From assembly GCF_001679005.1 (NCBI RefSeq), contig NZ_LXTW01000003.1, positions 124,930-188,929 of the forward strand: a stretch of DNA of 64,000 nt, written 5' to 3'. The notes beneath the pieces were generated by a model. The model had not been told where the DNA came from. It saw nothing but the letters and a program-made list of their open reading frames with translations, and did not search any database. Positions within the stretch are counted from its first letter, which is position 1. Each line of letters begins with the position of its first letter. This stretch comes from Moraxella nonliquefaciens (GTDB lineage: Bacteria; Pseudomonadota; Gammaproteobacteria; Pseudomonadales; Moraxellaceae). Below are positions 1 to 7,499 of the stretch, one piece after another. The position numbers and the translations under genes are program-made.

Positions 1-45
1 GGTAAGCCAAGTGCTAATTAATGTCTTAATAAAGCCATCCACGTC

Positions 46-1716
46 CTACATGTTTGGATAATTGGGGCCGCCACCACCCTCTGGGGTTACCCATGTGATG
101 TTTTGGGCAGGGTCTTTGATGTCGCAAGTTTTGCAATGCACGCAGTTTTGGCTGTTGATGACAAATCTTGCACCAGTTGGGTCATCATCATCTGCCACCA
201 CCTCATAGACCCCTGCTGGGCAGTACAGACGAGCAGGTTCGCCATACAGCGGTAAGTTTTTACTGATGGGTACACTCTGGTCGGTCAGTTTTAGATGACA
301 AGGTTGGTTCTCGGCATGGTTGGTATTTGAGATGAACACACTGGATAATTTATCAAAGGTGAGTTTGCCATCAGGTTTTGGATAATCAGGCTGATAAGCG
401 TGGTCAGCTTTATCAAGACTTGCAAAATCATGACTGTTGTCATGGATGATGAGTGGCATTTTACCGCTTAATAAGTTTTGTTCAACGAAGATAAACGCAC
501 CACCGAGCCATGTTCCCATACGGTGCATGGCAGGCGAGAAGTTTTGGGCTAATTTGGCATCATCAAACAGCCATGAGTTTTCAAAATTGGTTTGGTATTC
601 ACTGACCTCGTCATGTTCTCGCCCATCTTGAATCGCTTTAAAAATCGCCTCAGCTGCAAGCATGCCCGATTTCATCGCCGTGTGCGTGCCTTTGATTTTG
701 GCGGGGTTTAAAAAGCCAGCATCATCGCCTACAAGTACCCCTCCTGCAAAGCTAAGTTTAGGCAGACTGTTTAGACCGCCTTTTGTCAATGCTCTTGCAC
801 CATAGGATAAGCGTTTACCCCCCTCTAAAATGGGGCGGATAAGGGGATGGAGTTTTAGGCGTTGTAGTTCGTCAAAGGGTGAAAGATGTGGATTTGAATA
901 GGACAGATCCACCACCAACCCAAAACTGACCTGATTATCCTGAGCAAAATACAACCACCAACCGCCACTGGTGCCTGTGTCGTTAAGTGGATAACCTGAA
1001 CCGTGCAAAATCACCCCCTCTTCGTGCTTATCAGGGTCAATCTCCCAAAGCTCTTTTAGACCAATGCCATAATGTTGGGGGTCTTTGCCTTTGTCCAAAT
1101 GAAAGCGACTGATTAGGCGTTTGCCCAAATGCCCACGACAGCCCTCGGCAAATACGGTATATTTGGCAACAAGTTCATACCCTGCCTCAAAAGATGGCTT
1201 GGGCTTACCCTTGGCATCAACCCCCATGTCTCCTGTTTGAATGCCACGCACCGAGCCATCAGCATTGTATAGAATTTCGTTGGCACTAAAATTGGCAAAT
1301 AACATGATGTCCATGCTTTCTGCTTGTTTGGCAAGCCAGCGTACCACATTGCCCAGTGAGACGATATAATTGCCCTTGTTGTGCATGCTAGCAGGGACGA
1401 TGGCATCTGGCAGTTTGATGGATTTTTTGGCATTTGGGAGCATATACACACGGTCTTCTTTGGCTTGTAGCGTGATGGGAGCATCCATGTTTTGCCAATC
1501 GGGGAGAAGTTCATCTAACGCACGGGTTTCCATGACCGCCCCTGATAAAATATGGGCACCAAATTCTGAACCTTTTTCTATGACGCAAACCATAAATTCA
1601 TGAAGCCCTGCTTCTGTGGCAAGCTGTTTTAGGCGAATGGCACAGGACAGACCCGACACACCGCCACCGACCACGACCACATCAAATTGCATTGACTCAC
1701 GTTGTATGTTTTGCAT
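46..1716 (-). CDS. Electron transfer flavoprotein-ubiquinone oxidoreductase (ETF-QO)
   Basis: Inner-membrane-associated flavoprotein that takes electrons from reduced ETF, fed by acyl-CoA and amino-acid dehydrogenases, and passes them to ubiquinone. The 556-residue length is normal for the bacterial family. The N-terminus carries the FAD dinucleotide fold (VVVVGGGVSGLSCA, about residues 13-26). The C-terminus carries the cysteines of the 4Fe-4S cluster (CPAGVYE, then NCVHCKTCDIKDP) followed by the glycine-rich GGGGPNYPNM end typical of ETF-QO. No ETF subunit genes (etfA/etfB) lie beside it here. It is divergent from murI across a long AT-rich gap. The start ATG at 1716 is preceded by AAGGAAAA, a good ribosome-binding site. 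Confidence 0.97.
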   Translation of the reverse strand: MQNIQRESMQFDVVVVGGGVSGLSCAIRLKQLATEAGLHEFMVCVIEKGSEFGAHILSGAVMETRALDELLPDWQNMDAPITLQAKEDRVYMLPNAKKSIKLPDAIVPASMHNKGNYIVSLGNVVRWLAKQAESMDIMLFANFSANEILYNADGSVRGIQTGDMGVDAKGKPKPSFEAGYELVAKYTVFAEGCRGHLGKRLISRFHLDKGKDPQHYGIGLKELWEIDPDKHEEGVILHGSGYPLNDTGTSGGWWLYFAQDNQVSFGLVVDLSYSNPHLSPFDELQRLKLHPLIRPILEGGKRLSYGARALTKGGLNSLPKLSFAGGVLVGDDAGFLNPAKIKGTHTAMKSGMLAAEAIFKAIQDGREHDEVSEYQTNFENSWLFDDAKLAQNFSPAMHRMGTWLGGAFIFVEQNLLSGKMPLIIHDNSHDFASLDKADHAYQPDYPKPDGKLTFDKLSSVFISNTNHAENQPCHLKLTDQSVPISKNLPLYGEPARLYCPAGVYEVVADDDDPTGARFVINSQNCVHCKTCDIKDPAQNITWVTPEGGGGPNYPNM

Positions 1717-2354
1717 GATATTTTCCTTTTTGGCTACTAAGGTGAAACCTTATAATGGCTATTTGACCACTTAAATGAGATGAATGCTTGGATATTGAGT
1801 TTTTTGGTAAGGGGTCAGATGGTTTTGTTGATTGTCAAATCATCTTATCAAATCATCATAAATGGCATATTTTACCAACCTTATCAGATTAGGCAAGTTA
1901 ATTATGCTTAATTATGTCCTTATTTTTACAAAAATCATGACTGGTGCGGTTATAAAAAGTGGTTGGCGATTTGACTGTGATGGGGGATTTATTTTGGTTA
2001 AATGTGTTGGGCTATGTTCAAGGCGTTTAAGGCACTTGCCAAAATCTATAAGACTTTAAATGTGTACGCTTATTTACTCTTTGGGAAATCTTGACAAATG
2101 TTGGTTACCGTTGTCAAATCCCTAAAATTTATTTGCTTTTTTATAAAAATTTAGGCAAAATTAAGCAGTTTTTTATCCCAAAAGAAAAATGATGATAAGT
2201 AATACCGATAAAAATACCAACAAAAACAGCATCTTAAATCATCATACCTTTGCTGACGAACTTTGCTAACAAGTTTTGCCAATAAGTACAAGTGCTGTTG
2301 GATAAATCAACAGCAAAGACGATAACGCCCTTTGATTCACAAAAACCACACGAT
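1717..2354. other. Long AT-rich intergenic region between divergent genes
   Basis: About 640 bp between the divergent ETF-QO and murI genes. Short open frames here look like chance, with no ribosome-binding sites or recognisable protein. It must hold the promoters of both genes. A CCTAAA/TTTAGG inverted repeat lies around 2122-2156, but I cannot assign a function to it. Confidence 0.5.
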
Positions 2355-3197
2355 ATGATAAACCAGCACCCTGATTTTAAAGATGACCCTACCGCCCCGA
2401 TTGGCGTATTTGATTCGGGGGTGGGGGGGTTGTCGGTGTATTTGCACCTAAAAGCACTCATGCCAAACGAGCATTTTATATATCATGCTGATACCGCCAA
2501 TGTGCCATATGGAGACAAATTGGGCGATGAGATTTTGTTTTTGACTTTAAAGGCGGTATCGCAACTGTGTCAACGGGGGTGTAAACTCATCGTCATCGCC
2601 TGTAATAGTGCCTCTGCCTATGCACTAAATGCGGTGCGTGAGCGGTGTAGCGTGCCGATTGTGGGGCTTGTCCCTGCGGTCAAACCTGCCTGCCATCTAA
2701 CCCATACCCAAAAAATTGCCGTACTTGCCACGCAGGCAACCCTAAATGCAGAGCTGTTAAATGATGTCATCGATGACGTTGCCACGCCACAAGGGATTGT
2801 TGTGTATAAACATTTTGAGCCAATGCTTGTGCCTTGGGTAGAAAATGGCATGCCAATAGACAGTCAAGTGGTGCATCTGCTCATAAAACAAACCAAACAA
2901 TGGGCAGATATGGGTGTGGATGTGATTGTGCTGGGCTGTACGCACTATCCGTTTTTTAAGGGGTTTTTAAGCTCTTATCTACAAAAAGAAAATTTGGCGG
3001 TGCATTTGATTGATTCAGGGTTGGCGGTTGCCCAAAGGGTCAAATCTTTGCTTGATTTGTTTCATATGGCAAGTTCCACACCAAATACCACACCCATGCA
3101 GTTGTATGCCACACATTTGGATGATGACCTGATTGCCACTGCCAAAAAGTTAAGCGGTGAATCATTTATTGAAATTATCGGTCATCACAAAACTTGA
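2355..3197 (+). CDS. murI: Glutamate racemase
   Basis: Cytoplasmic cofactor-independent racemase that makes D-glutamate for peptidoglycan stem peptides. The family signature APIGVFDSGVGGLS sits near the N-terminus. The two catalytic cysteines lie in ACNSASA and GCTHYPF, as expected for the two-base mechanism. I prefer the ATG at 2355 (280 aa), which places the signature about 14 residues in, as in other MurI proteins. A GTG at 2292 in the same frame would add 21 unconserved residues. Neither start has a convincing Shine-Dalgarno. A run of seven G follows GGGGGT inside the codons for the DSGVGG signature (see findings). The gene is monocistronic. Confidence 0.95.
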   Translation: MINQHPDFKDDPTAPIGVFDSGVGGLSVYLHLKALMPNEHFIYHADTANVPYGDKLGDEILFLTLKAVSQLCQRGCKLIVIACNSASAYALNAVRERCSVPIVGLVPAVKPACHLTHTQKIAVLATQATLNAELLNDVIDDVATPQGIVVYKHFEPMLVPWVENGMPIDSQVVHLLIKQTKQWADMGVDVIVLGCTHYPFFKGFLSSYLQKENLAVHLIDSGLAVAQRVKSLLDLFHMASSTPNTTPMQLYATHLDDDLIATAKKLSGESFIEIIGHHKT

Positions 3198-3412
3198 CAT
3201 TAAAATTTTAACAAAATATCATCAAAAAACACCTCTATTTTAACGTATGTTATGTTTTTATGTTATTTTTTTGAGATTTTAATGTGTTTTTAGGATGTGG
3301 ATATTTTTATTTTGATGAAAATTCTTTATAATAGGCGGATTATCTTATCATTTGTTTAGTTTAGTTTATAAAAACAACGTTCTGATACCGATCTATTCAC
3401 CTTGGGGTTTTT

Positions 3413-4435
3413 GTGTCAAATCATCGTTACCATGTTCATGTCGCTTGTGTCGCCAATGACCCATTGTTGGTTAAAGTTCAAGATGATGTGGCGATATTTT
3501 TTGAAAATCGGGCTTTTTTGACCAAAGATTTGGTGATTATCCGCCCAGAATCTGCCAGTTATAGCTGGCGTTGTGTTAATGTCGCTGATGTGGTGCTTCT
3601 GCTTGTAGGCAATCACTATGGCGATACCAACGCATCAGGGGCAAGCCAGCTTCATGTAAGCTACACCAATGCCAAAGCCAAAAATAAACCCATGCTCATT
3701 TTTGTGCATGCCGATGTGCTAAGTAAACCTGCCAACCAAAAATTAACTGACTTTGTGGGGGTATTGACGTTACGATCTGGACAAACGGTACATTATTTTG
3801 ATGACACTACCAATATATCCAGTCTGCTTGAAACTGCTTTTAATGCGTTGGATTTGGATAAATCTCAGGGTTGGCAGATGGTGAATGTGGGCATAAAACA
3901 TGCGTTGTTATCCCCGCCCAAAAGACAAACCAACGCCACCACCCAAAAGCAAGCCTCCACACTTGACAATCCCCAATATACGAAGATTGCCCCTACCTGG
4001 TCGCATTTGACCGAATCTGTATCATCATCTTATACAAAAACAGATGACAACCTACATGCTTTAAAACCTGCGTTAATGTTAGACAGTGAGTTTTTGGTCA
4101 GTTGTACCGCCCATGCGTTTCAAGGTGGCACACTCATTGATGTGTCATTTGTCATCCCATTACGTTGGCGAAATATCATCATCATGCTTGCCAGTGCAGT
4201 CATGCCATTTTCTGAACAAGGCTTAGGACGTGCTTTAAATGAACATATTGATAAAAATCTTGCCAGTCAAATCGTGGCAAAAGAGCATCCTAATGTCCAC
4301 GCCGTCAGTCGGGTGCAGGTGGTCAAAGCGGATGTGCTTTGGATATTAGATGAGTTGGAATTGGCAGGATGGATTGAGTCTGTGGGTCAAGGTGCCATGT
4401 GGCAAACCACTGACAAAATATCCAACACAAAATAA
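3413..4435 (+). CDS. DUF4062-like protein with C-terminal winged-helix-like region
   Basis: A 340-residue cytoplasmic protein starting at GTG with GGGG about 6 nt upstream. Residues 1-140 resemble the DUF4062 fold, a nucleotide-binding or TIR-like alpha/beta domain: an early strand-helix unit, then SYSWRCVNVADVVLLLVG and NHYG, and an NKPMLIFVHAD strand, matching the family's sW-I-sD-lIiG-YG and gkPvl-Fv pattern. The middle (about 170-215) is polar and poorly conserved-looking. Residues 220-340 look like a small helical or winged-helix module ending in VLWILDELELAGWIESVG. DUF4062 domains occur both in housekeeping proteins and as N-terminal parts of antiviral or STAND proteins. No effector or partner gene is present here, so the role is unknown. 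Confidence 0.6.
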   Translation: MSNHRYHVHVACVANDPLLVKVQDDVAIFFENRAFLTKDLVIIRPESASYSWRCVNVADVVLLLVGNHYGDTNASGASQLHVSYTNAKAKNKPMLIFVHADVLSKPANQKLTDFVGVLTLRSGQTVHYFDDTTNISSLLETAFNALDLDKSQGWQMVNVGIKHALLSPPKRQTNATTQKQASTLDNPQYTKIAPTWSHLTESVSSSYTKTDDNLHALKPALMLDSEFLVSCTAHAFQGGTLIDVSFVIPLRWRNIIIMLASAVMPFSEQGLGRALNEHIDKNLASQIVAKEHPNVHAVSRVQVVKADVLWILDELELAGWIESVGQGAMWQTTDKISNTK

Positions 4436-4657
4436 CATTAGCTTGGCATGCCCAATCAATGCCAAACATACAAAACCCAACACAAAACAGATGATATTAG
4501 TGCCAAAATTTTGTTAAGATGAGACGGTTGGGTCTTAATTTAGGCGATATTGCTTATTTGCCTATTGAATGTGAATGTGAATTTTTAATTGCAGTTTAAT
4601 TATCGTTTATCCTCCGTTGCCGTAAACCTGCGACTTTGGGCGGTGGATATAAGGCAA

Positions 4658-4686
4658 TTGTTAAATGCGATAAGTTTTGCTATACT
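4658..4686 (+). promoter_or_regulatory. Sigma-70 promoter inside the IS605 relic
   Basis: TTGTTA (4658-4663), a 17-bp spacer and TATACT (4681-4686). This near-consensus promoter points at the stem-loop region and would start RNA near 4693. It lies just inside the left-end hairpin. Confidence 0.65.
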
Positions 4687-4692
4687 CATCTC

Positions 4693-4951
4693 ACTATATT
4701 CAATGTCTTACATTCCACAGTTAAGTTAAGACTAAATTGCGAGTACGCAGTAACTTAACTGGTAAGACGTTTCCAAACACACACTTAAGCTAATTCGTGT
4801 CTATGACAATCCTAACAGTAGGATTAGCTTAAAATAAGAACCTAAGATGTACGGTGTGTCGTACGGGCGGTTGCCACTATCTTAGGCTTGCGGTCGGGCT
4901 TGACCGTCTGGGAGCAGGAATCCCCGAACGATAGGGAGGGGAGGAAGTCAA
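4693..4951 (+). ncRNA. Orphan omega-RNA-like structured RNA (no TnpB in window)
   Basis: Predicted transcript of about 260 nt made of consecutive stem-loops that can be read by eye. CAGTTAAGTTA pairs with TAACTTAACTG (4718-4761). TAAGCTAAT pairs with ATTAGCTTA, enclosing AATCCTA/TAGGATT. CCTAAGAT pairs with ATCTTAGG, enclosing GTACG/CGTAC. CGGTC pairs with GACCG. ATCCCC faces a G-rich GGGAGGGGAG just before GTCAA at 4951. The last part is the conserved 3' scaffold of omega RNAs, which guide TnpB; their guide is the flanking DNA immediately after this motif. Known omega RNAs usually overlap the 3' end of tnpB. Here no tnpB remnant is visible and the RNA has its own promoter. The 5' and 3' ends are inferred. 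Confidence 0.6.
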
Positions 4952-4978
4952 CAATGTAGTTATCATAAGGATGATATT

Positions 4979-5149
4979 ATGTCAAAAACCACCCAACAAC
5001 TGACCGAGCATTTTGATGAGCTGGCTGATACCATGCATGACGCCGAAAAAAGTCGCACCTTAGAAGAGCAGGTTGCTTATCTTAAATCCCAAGGCATTGA
5101 TCTATCTAAAACCTACGCCAAATGGGATGATGATGAGCCAGAGGAATGA
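4979..5149 (+). CDS. Small acidic protein of 56 residues, unknown function
   Basis: A short reading frame starting MSKTTQQLTEHFDELADTM and ending in an acidic tail, KWDDDEPEE. An ATAAGGATG ribosome-binding region sits about 8-12 nt before the ATG. Composition is strongly helical and charged, so a short amphipathic helix pair or coiled coil is likely; there is no signal peptide or membrane segment. Codon use resembles neighbouring genes, and the frame is followed by an intrinsic terminator at 5253-5282, which supports it being real. It begins 27 bp after the right end of the IS605 relic and could be co-transcribed with that element's RNA. I do not recognise the family. Confidence 0.6.
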   Translation: MSKTTQQLTEHFDELADTMHDAEKSRTLEEQVAYLKSQGIDLSKTYAKWDDDEPEE

Positions 5150-5195
5150 CCCAAAAGAGTAACCCAAAACCCAAAACCCAAAAGAGTAACCCAAA
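5150..5195. repeat. Imperfect short tandem repeat ACCCAAAAGAGTA
   Basis: Two copies of ACCCAAAAGAGTAACCCAAA, separated by ACCCAAA units, directly follow the stop codon of the 56-residue gene. Small repeat of the slippage type. Confidence 0.7.
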
Positions 5196-5252
5196 CATGA
5201 GCGAACTTGTTGGCTTATTTGGGTTAGCTTGCCTGGCACACCAAATAAACCC

Positions 5253-5282
5253 AAGCACAACTGATGATGGTTGTGCTTTTTT
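5253..5282 (+). terminator. Intrinsic terminator after the 56-residue gene
   Basis: AAGCACAAC, an 8-nt loop, then GTTGTGCTTTTTT: a perfect 9-bp stem followed by a T run. It closes a transcription unit that could start at the promoter at 4658-4686. Confidence 0.85.
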
Positions 5283-5284
5283 AC

Positions 5285-5323
5285 AAAATGACCATCAAAC
5301 CAAAAAATGACCATCAAACCAAA
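5285..5323. repeat. 19-bp period direct repeat, two copies
   Basis: AAAATGACCATCAAACCAAA occurs at 5285-5304 and 5304-5323. It is non-coding and lies upstream of the fimW-like gene's promoter. Confidence 0.85.
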
Positions 5324-5368
5324 ATGAACAAAAATGCCCCAAATGCTGTTTTTAGGGGATTATCGTTG

Positions 5369-5396
5369 TGGACAGGTGTTGATGGTTTGTTATAAT
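5369..5396 (+). promoter_or_regulatory. Probable promoter of the fimW-like gene
   Basis: TGGACA (5369-5374), a 16-bp spacer and TATAAT (5391-5396), about 265 bp upstream of the chosen start. The intervening leader shows no clear gene. The rest of 5397-5660 looks non-coding. Confidence 0.5.
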
Positions 5397-5660
5397 ATAG
5401 AACTTTATCTTATTGGGATATATCTATCTTTAATGGTTGAACCTAACCCCAACAACAAATAAGCCACTCATCTTTTATCTTAGCAAATATCTTAGCAAAG
5501 CTTGCGGTGTGGTGCGTTTTGCCCATATTTGCTGATAAAGGACAATCCAAATGCCCATCATTTTGTAAAAAGGGACTAAAAACGAGATAAATGACAGTTA
5601 AAATCATTGGTAAAAAGACAAAAATTCCCAATCTGGACTAAGTTAAATGAGAGATATGTT

Positions 5661-7355
5661 ATGATTACCCTGCAAAAATTTGAGCATCTAATTCGTGCAC
5701 CGCTGGCACAAAAGCCCATCACCCTGACCCATTTTGACCAGACAGGTTCCGATATTAGCACATGGGCAACCACACTTTCTACCAGACCCAAATGTGAACA
5801 GTACAATAATATTAGAACGGCTCTTAGTGAGGTGTTGGTCTGTAACATGCACGATGGTCAAAAGCTGTTACTTATGGATGAGTTGATGATGGTGATTGAA
5901 CGCATCATCGGACGGATGCGTGCTGATTATATTTATGAGCATCAAAGTCTCTCCGATGAACAGTTGTCATCGGTTCATGAGGTGCGTAGCTTGTATTTTT
6001 TGATGATTTTGATATATCGCAATATTGCCGTACGCCATCAAAACAGTGTTGTTACAGAAAATGGCAGTGGTAAAAAGTGGCTTAATAAAATCATACCTAC
6101 CAAAAAATCGGACGTGCTGATTGCTGGGCGTGATATCTTTATTTATGCCGTGCATCAATTGATGGTGCTCTATGTGAAGCTGTTGATGGAATATGCCTTG
6201 ACTTATCAAAAAGCCCCCAAAGTCATCTGGCAGGAGGTTAATGGTTGGTATCTAAATGCGCTTAATTTGCAGCTGTGCCATGAACATATGCACAATCTTA
6301 ATAAAAATTACCCCAAAACCTCCATTCATGACAGATACATGCAGGCGTGTGGGGCAAGTTTTGGTAACTTTTTTGCCTACCGCCGTCAGGACATTCTAAA
6401 TGCCTTTAAAGTGTTGCCCTTGTGGACAAAATACTTTAAGACCACCTTTGATGCCAGCTCTGAATTTCGGGTATTTGTCAACCTACAAGGTTTTGAGCCT
6501 CCTGAAATTATCACACCATATGTGTCGGTTAATCCATACAGTGATGAGCATCGTTGTCTGTTTTTTGACTTAGCAGATTTTACACGATACATAGAACAAG
6601 TATCGGCAGGCGAGTATATAGATGGTACAGCACAGTCGTTATTTGAAATGCGATTTGCCAAGATGGTACTGCTTGCTTTTGAACAGCGATCATCGCATGA
6701 CAGACAAGATGATAGGCATGAGAGAAAGGCAGAGCTGCTTGTTGGATTTGCTTCCATTTTTAATGAAATCTCTGGCGGTCAAAACCTATCTACCGTCATC
6801 CGAGAACGTGGGTTGCCTGCTGATTTTCATGTCAAAATCAGTGCCTCTGCTATTGGTATGGTTGCACCCAAAGAGATGGTTAAGGTAAGCTACAAAAATG
6901 AAGCAGTGGCTCGTTTTCGTTTTGGTGCACAGGGGATGGATGAAAAAGATGAGATTTTGTCATCTCGTCCACTCATCCATCTTTATGGGCTTTTTGCCTT
7001 AAAATCAGCAATCTCTACCAATAAAAATCCGTGGCGTCTTGGCATGGCACATTGGGTGGAAAAAACGAATAATTCGGTGGCAGTAGATGGGCGATTTTTG
7101 GGTAGGGTGTTGATGGTGGTTGGTATTCGTCTGCGTAAACAAGACGGCAGAAGTCAAGAATTTATTCATGCACTGTTGGTGGATGGAGATGAACTCAATG
7201 AGCAAAGTACGCTGATTATGCCCCGTTATCATTTTAAAGTGGGAGATTATGTCGTTCTTCGGATTGATACCAAAGAGATGGAGCTTAGGTTGGAGCGTAA
7301 CCTTTTGACCACAGATGAGATTGAACAATACCAAATCGTACGTTTAAATGGCTAA
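5661..7355 (+). CDS. fimW: FimW-like protein, putative c-di-GMP receptor for type IV pilus control
   Basis: A 564-residue cytoplasmic protein. I start it at the ATG at 5661 (AGAGA about 8 nt upstream) rather than the in-frame TTG at 5607. The N-terminal two thirds are helical without clear motifs. The last 130 or so residues (from about RFRFGAQGMDEKDEIL to the end) have the strand pattern of a PilZ-like barrel, including VAVDGRFLGRVLMVVGIRL and YHFKVGDYVVLRID. The gene sits directly upstream of fimX, as the c-di-GMP receptor gene fimW does next to fimX in Pseudomonas aeruginosa. The assignment therefore rests mainly on context plus a weak C-terminal match. I cannot point to a canonical RxxxR c-di-GMP motif with confidence. 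Confidence 0.6.
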   Translation: MITLQKFEHLIRAPLAQKPITLTHFDQTGSDISTWATTLSTRPKCEQYNNIRTALSEVLVCNMHDGQKLLLMDELMMVIERIIGRMRADYIYEHQSLSDEQLSSVHEVRSLYFLMILIYRNIAVRHQNSVVTENGSGKKWLNKIIPTKKSDVLIAGRDIFIYAVHQLMVLYVKLLMEYALTYQKAPKVIWQEVNGWYLNALNLQLCHEHMHNLNKNYPKTSIHDRYMQACGASFGNFFAYRRQDILNAFKVLPLWTKYFKTTFDASSEFRVFVNLQGFEPPEIITPYVSVNPYSDEHRCLFFDLADFTRYIEQVSAGEYIDGTAQSLFEMRFAKMVLLAFEQRSSHDRQDDRHERKAELLVGFASIFNEISGGQNLSTVIRERGLPADFHVKISASAIGMVAPKEMVKVSYKNEAVARFRFGAQGMDEKDEILSSRPLIHLYGLFALKSAISTNKNPWRLGMAHWVEKTNNSVAVDGRFLGRVLMVVGIRLRKQDGRSQEFIHALLVDGDELNEQSTLIMPRYHFKVGDYVVLRIDTKEMELRLERNLLTTDEIEQYQIVRLNG

Positions 7356-7499
7356 TTGGTCAAATGTCTGTTATAATACGGCATTTTTGATATGTCAATT
7401 GCCACATAACTAAATGACCAAATCCCATGAAATCAAGCCCATGTCTTTTGGTTGATTTAATCCTGCCCGTTTACATCGCTTTTAATATACTGTACGTCT

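Larger units (their letters stand above)
4601..4951 (+). mobile_element. tnpA/tnpB-less relic of an IS200/IS605-type element
   Basis: A roughly 350-bp non-autonomous element. The left end has an imperfect hairpin (TATCCTCCGTTGCC at 4608-4621 against GGGCGGTGGATA at 4638-4649), like the subterminal palindrome of single-stranded IS200/IS605 transposons. The right end, GGAATCCCC at 4918-4926, then GGGAGGGGAGG and GTCAA ending at 4951, is the conserved right end of tnpB-bearing IS605/IS1341-type elements. There is no terminal inverted repeat and no transposase or tnpB reading frame, consistent with an internal deletion derivative. The left boundary is approximate. Identification rests on recognising the right-end motif and the hairpin, not on a database match. 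Confidence 0.75.

Noticed and set aside
1113..1514. Many long open frames on the opposite strand of real genes (for example here within ETF-QO)
   Set aside because: Shadows of coding sequence with no family features or ribosome-binding sites.
1862..2059. 65-codon open frame in the ETF-QO/murI gap
   Set aside because: No ribosome-binding site, odd composition and nothing recognisable; likely chance.
4601..4951. Reading the structured region as a group II intron or riboswitch
   Set aside because: No domain V-like hairpin or known riboswitch core. The right end fits IS605-type omega RNA much better.
5197..5313. 38-codon frame starting MSELVGLFGLACLAHQ
   Set aside because: It runs through the terminator stem at 5253-5282 and has no Shine-Dalgarno.
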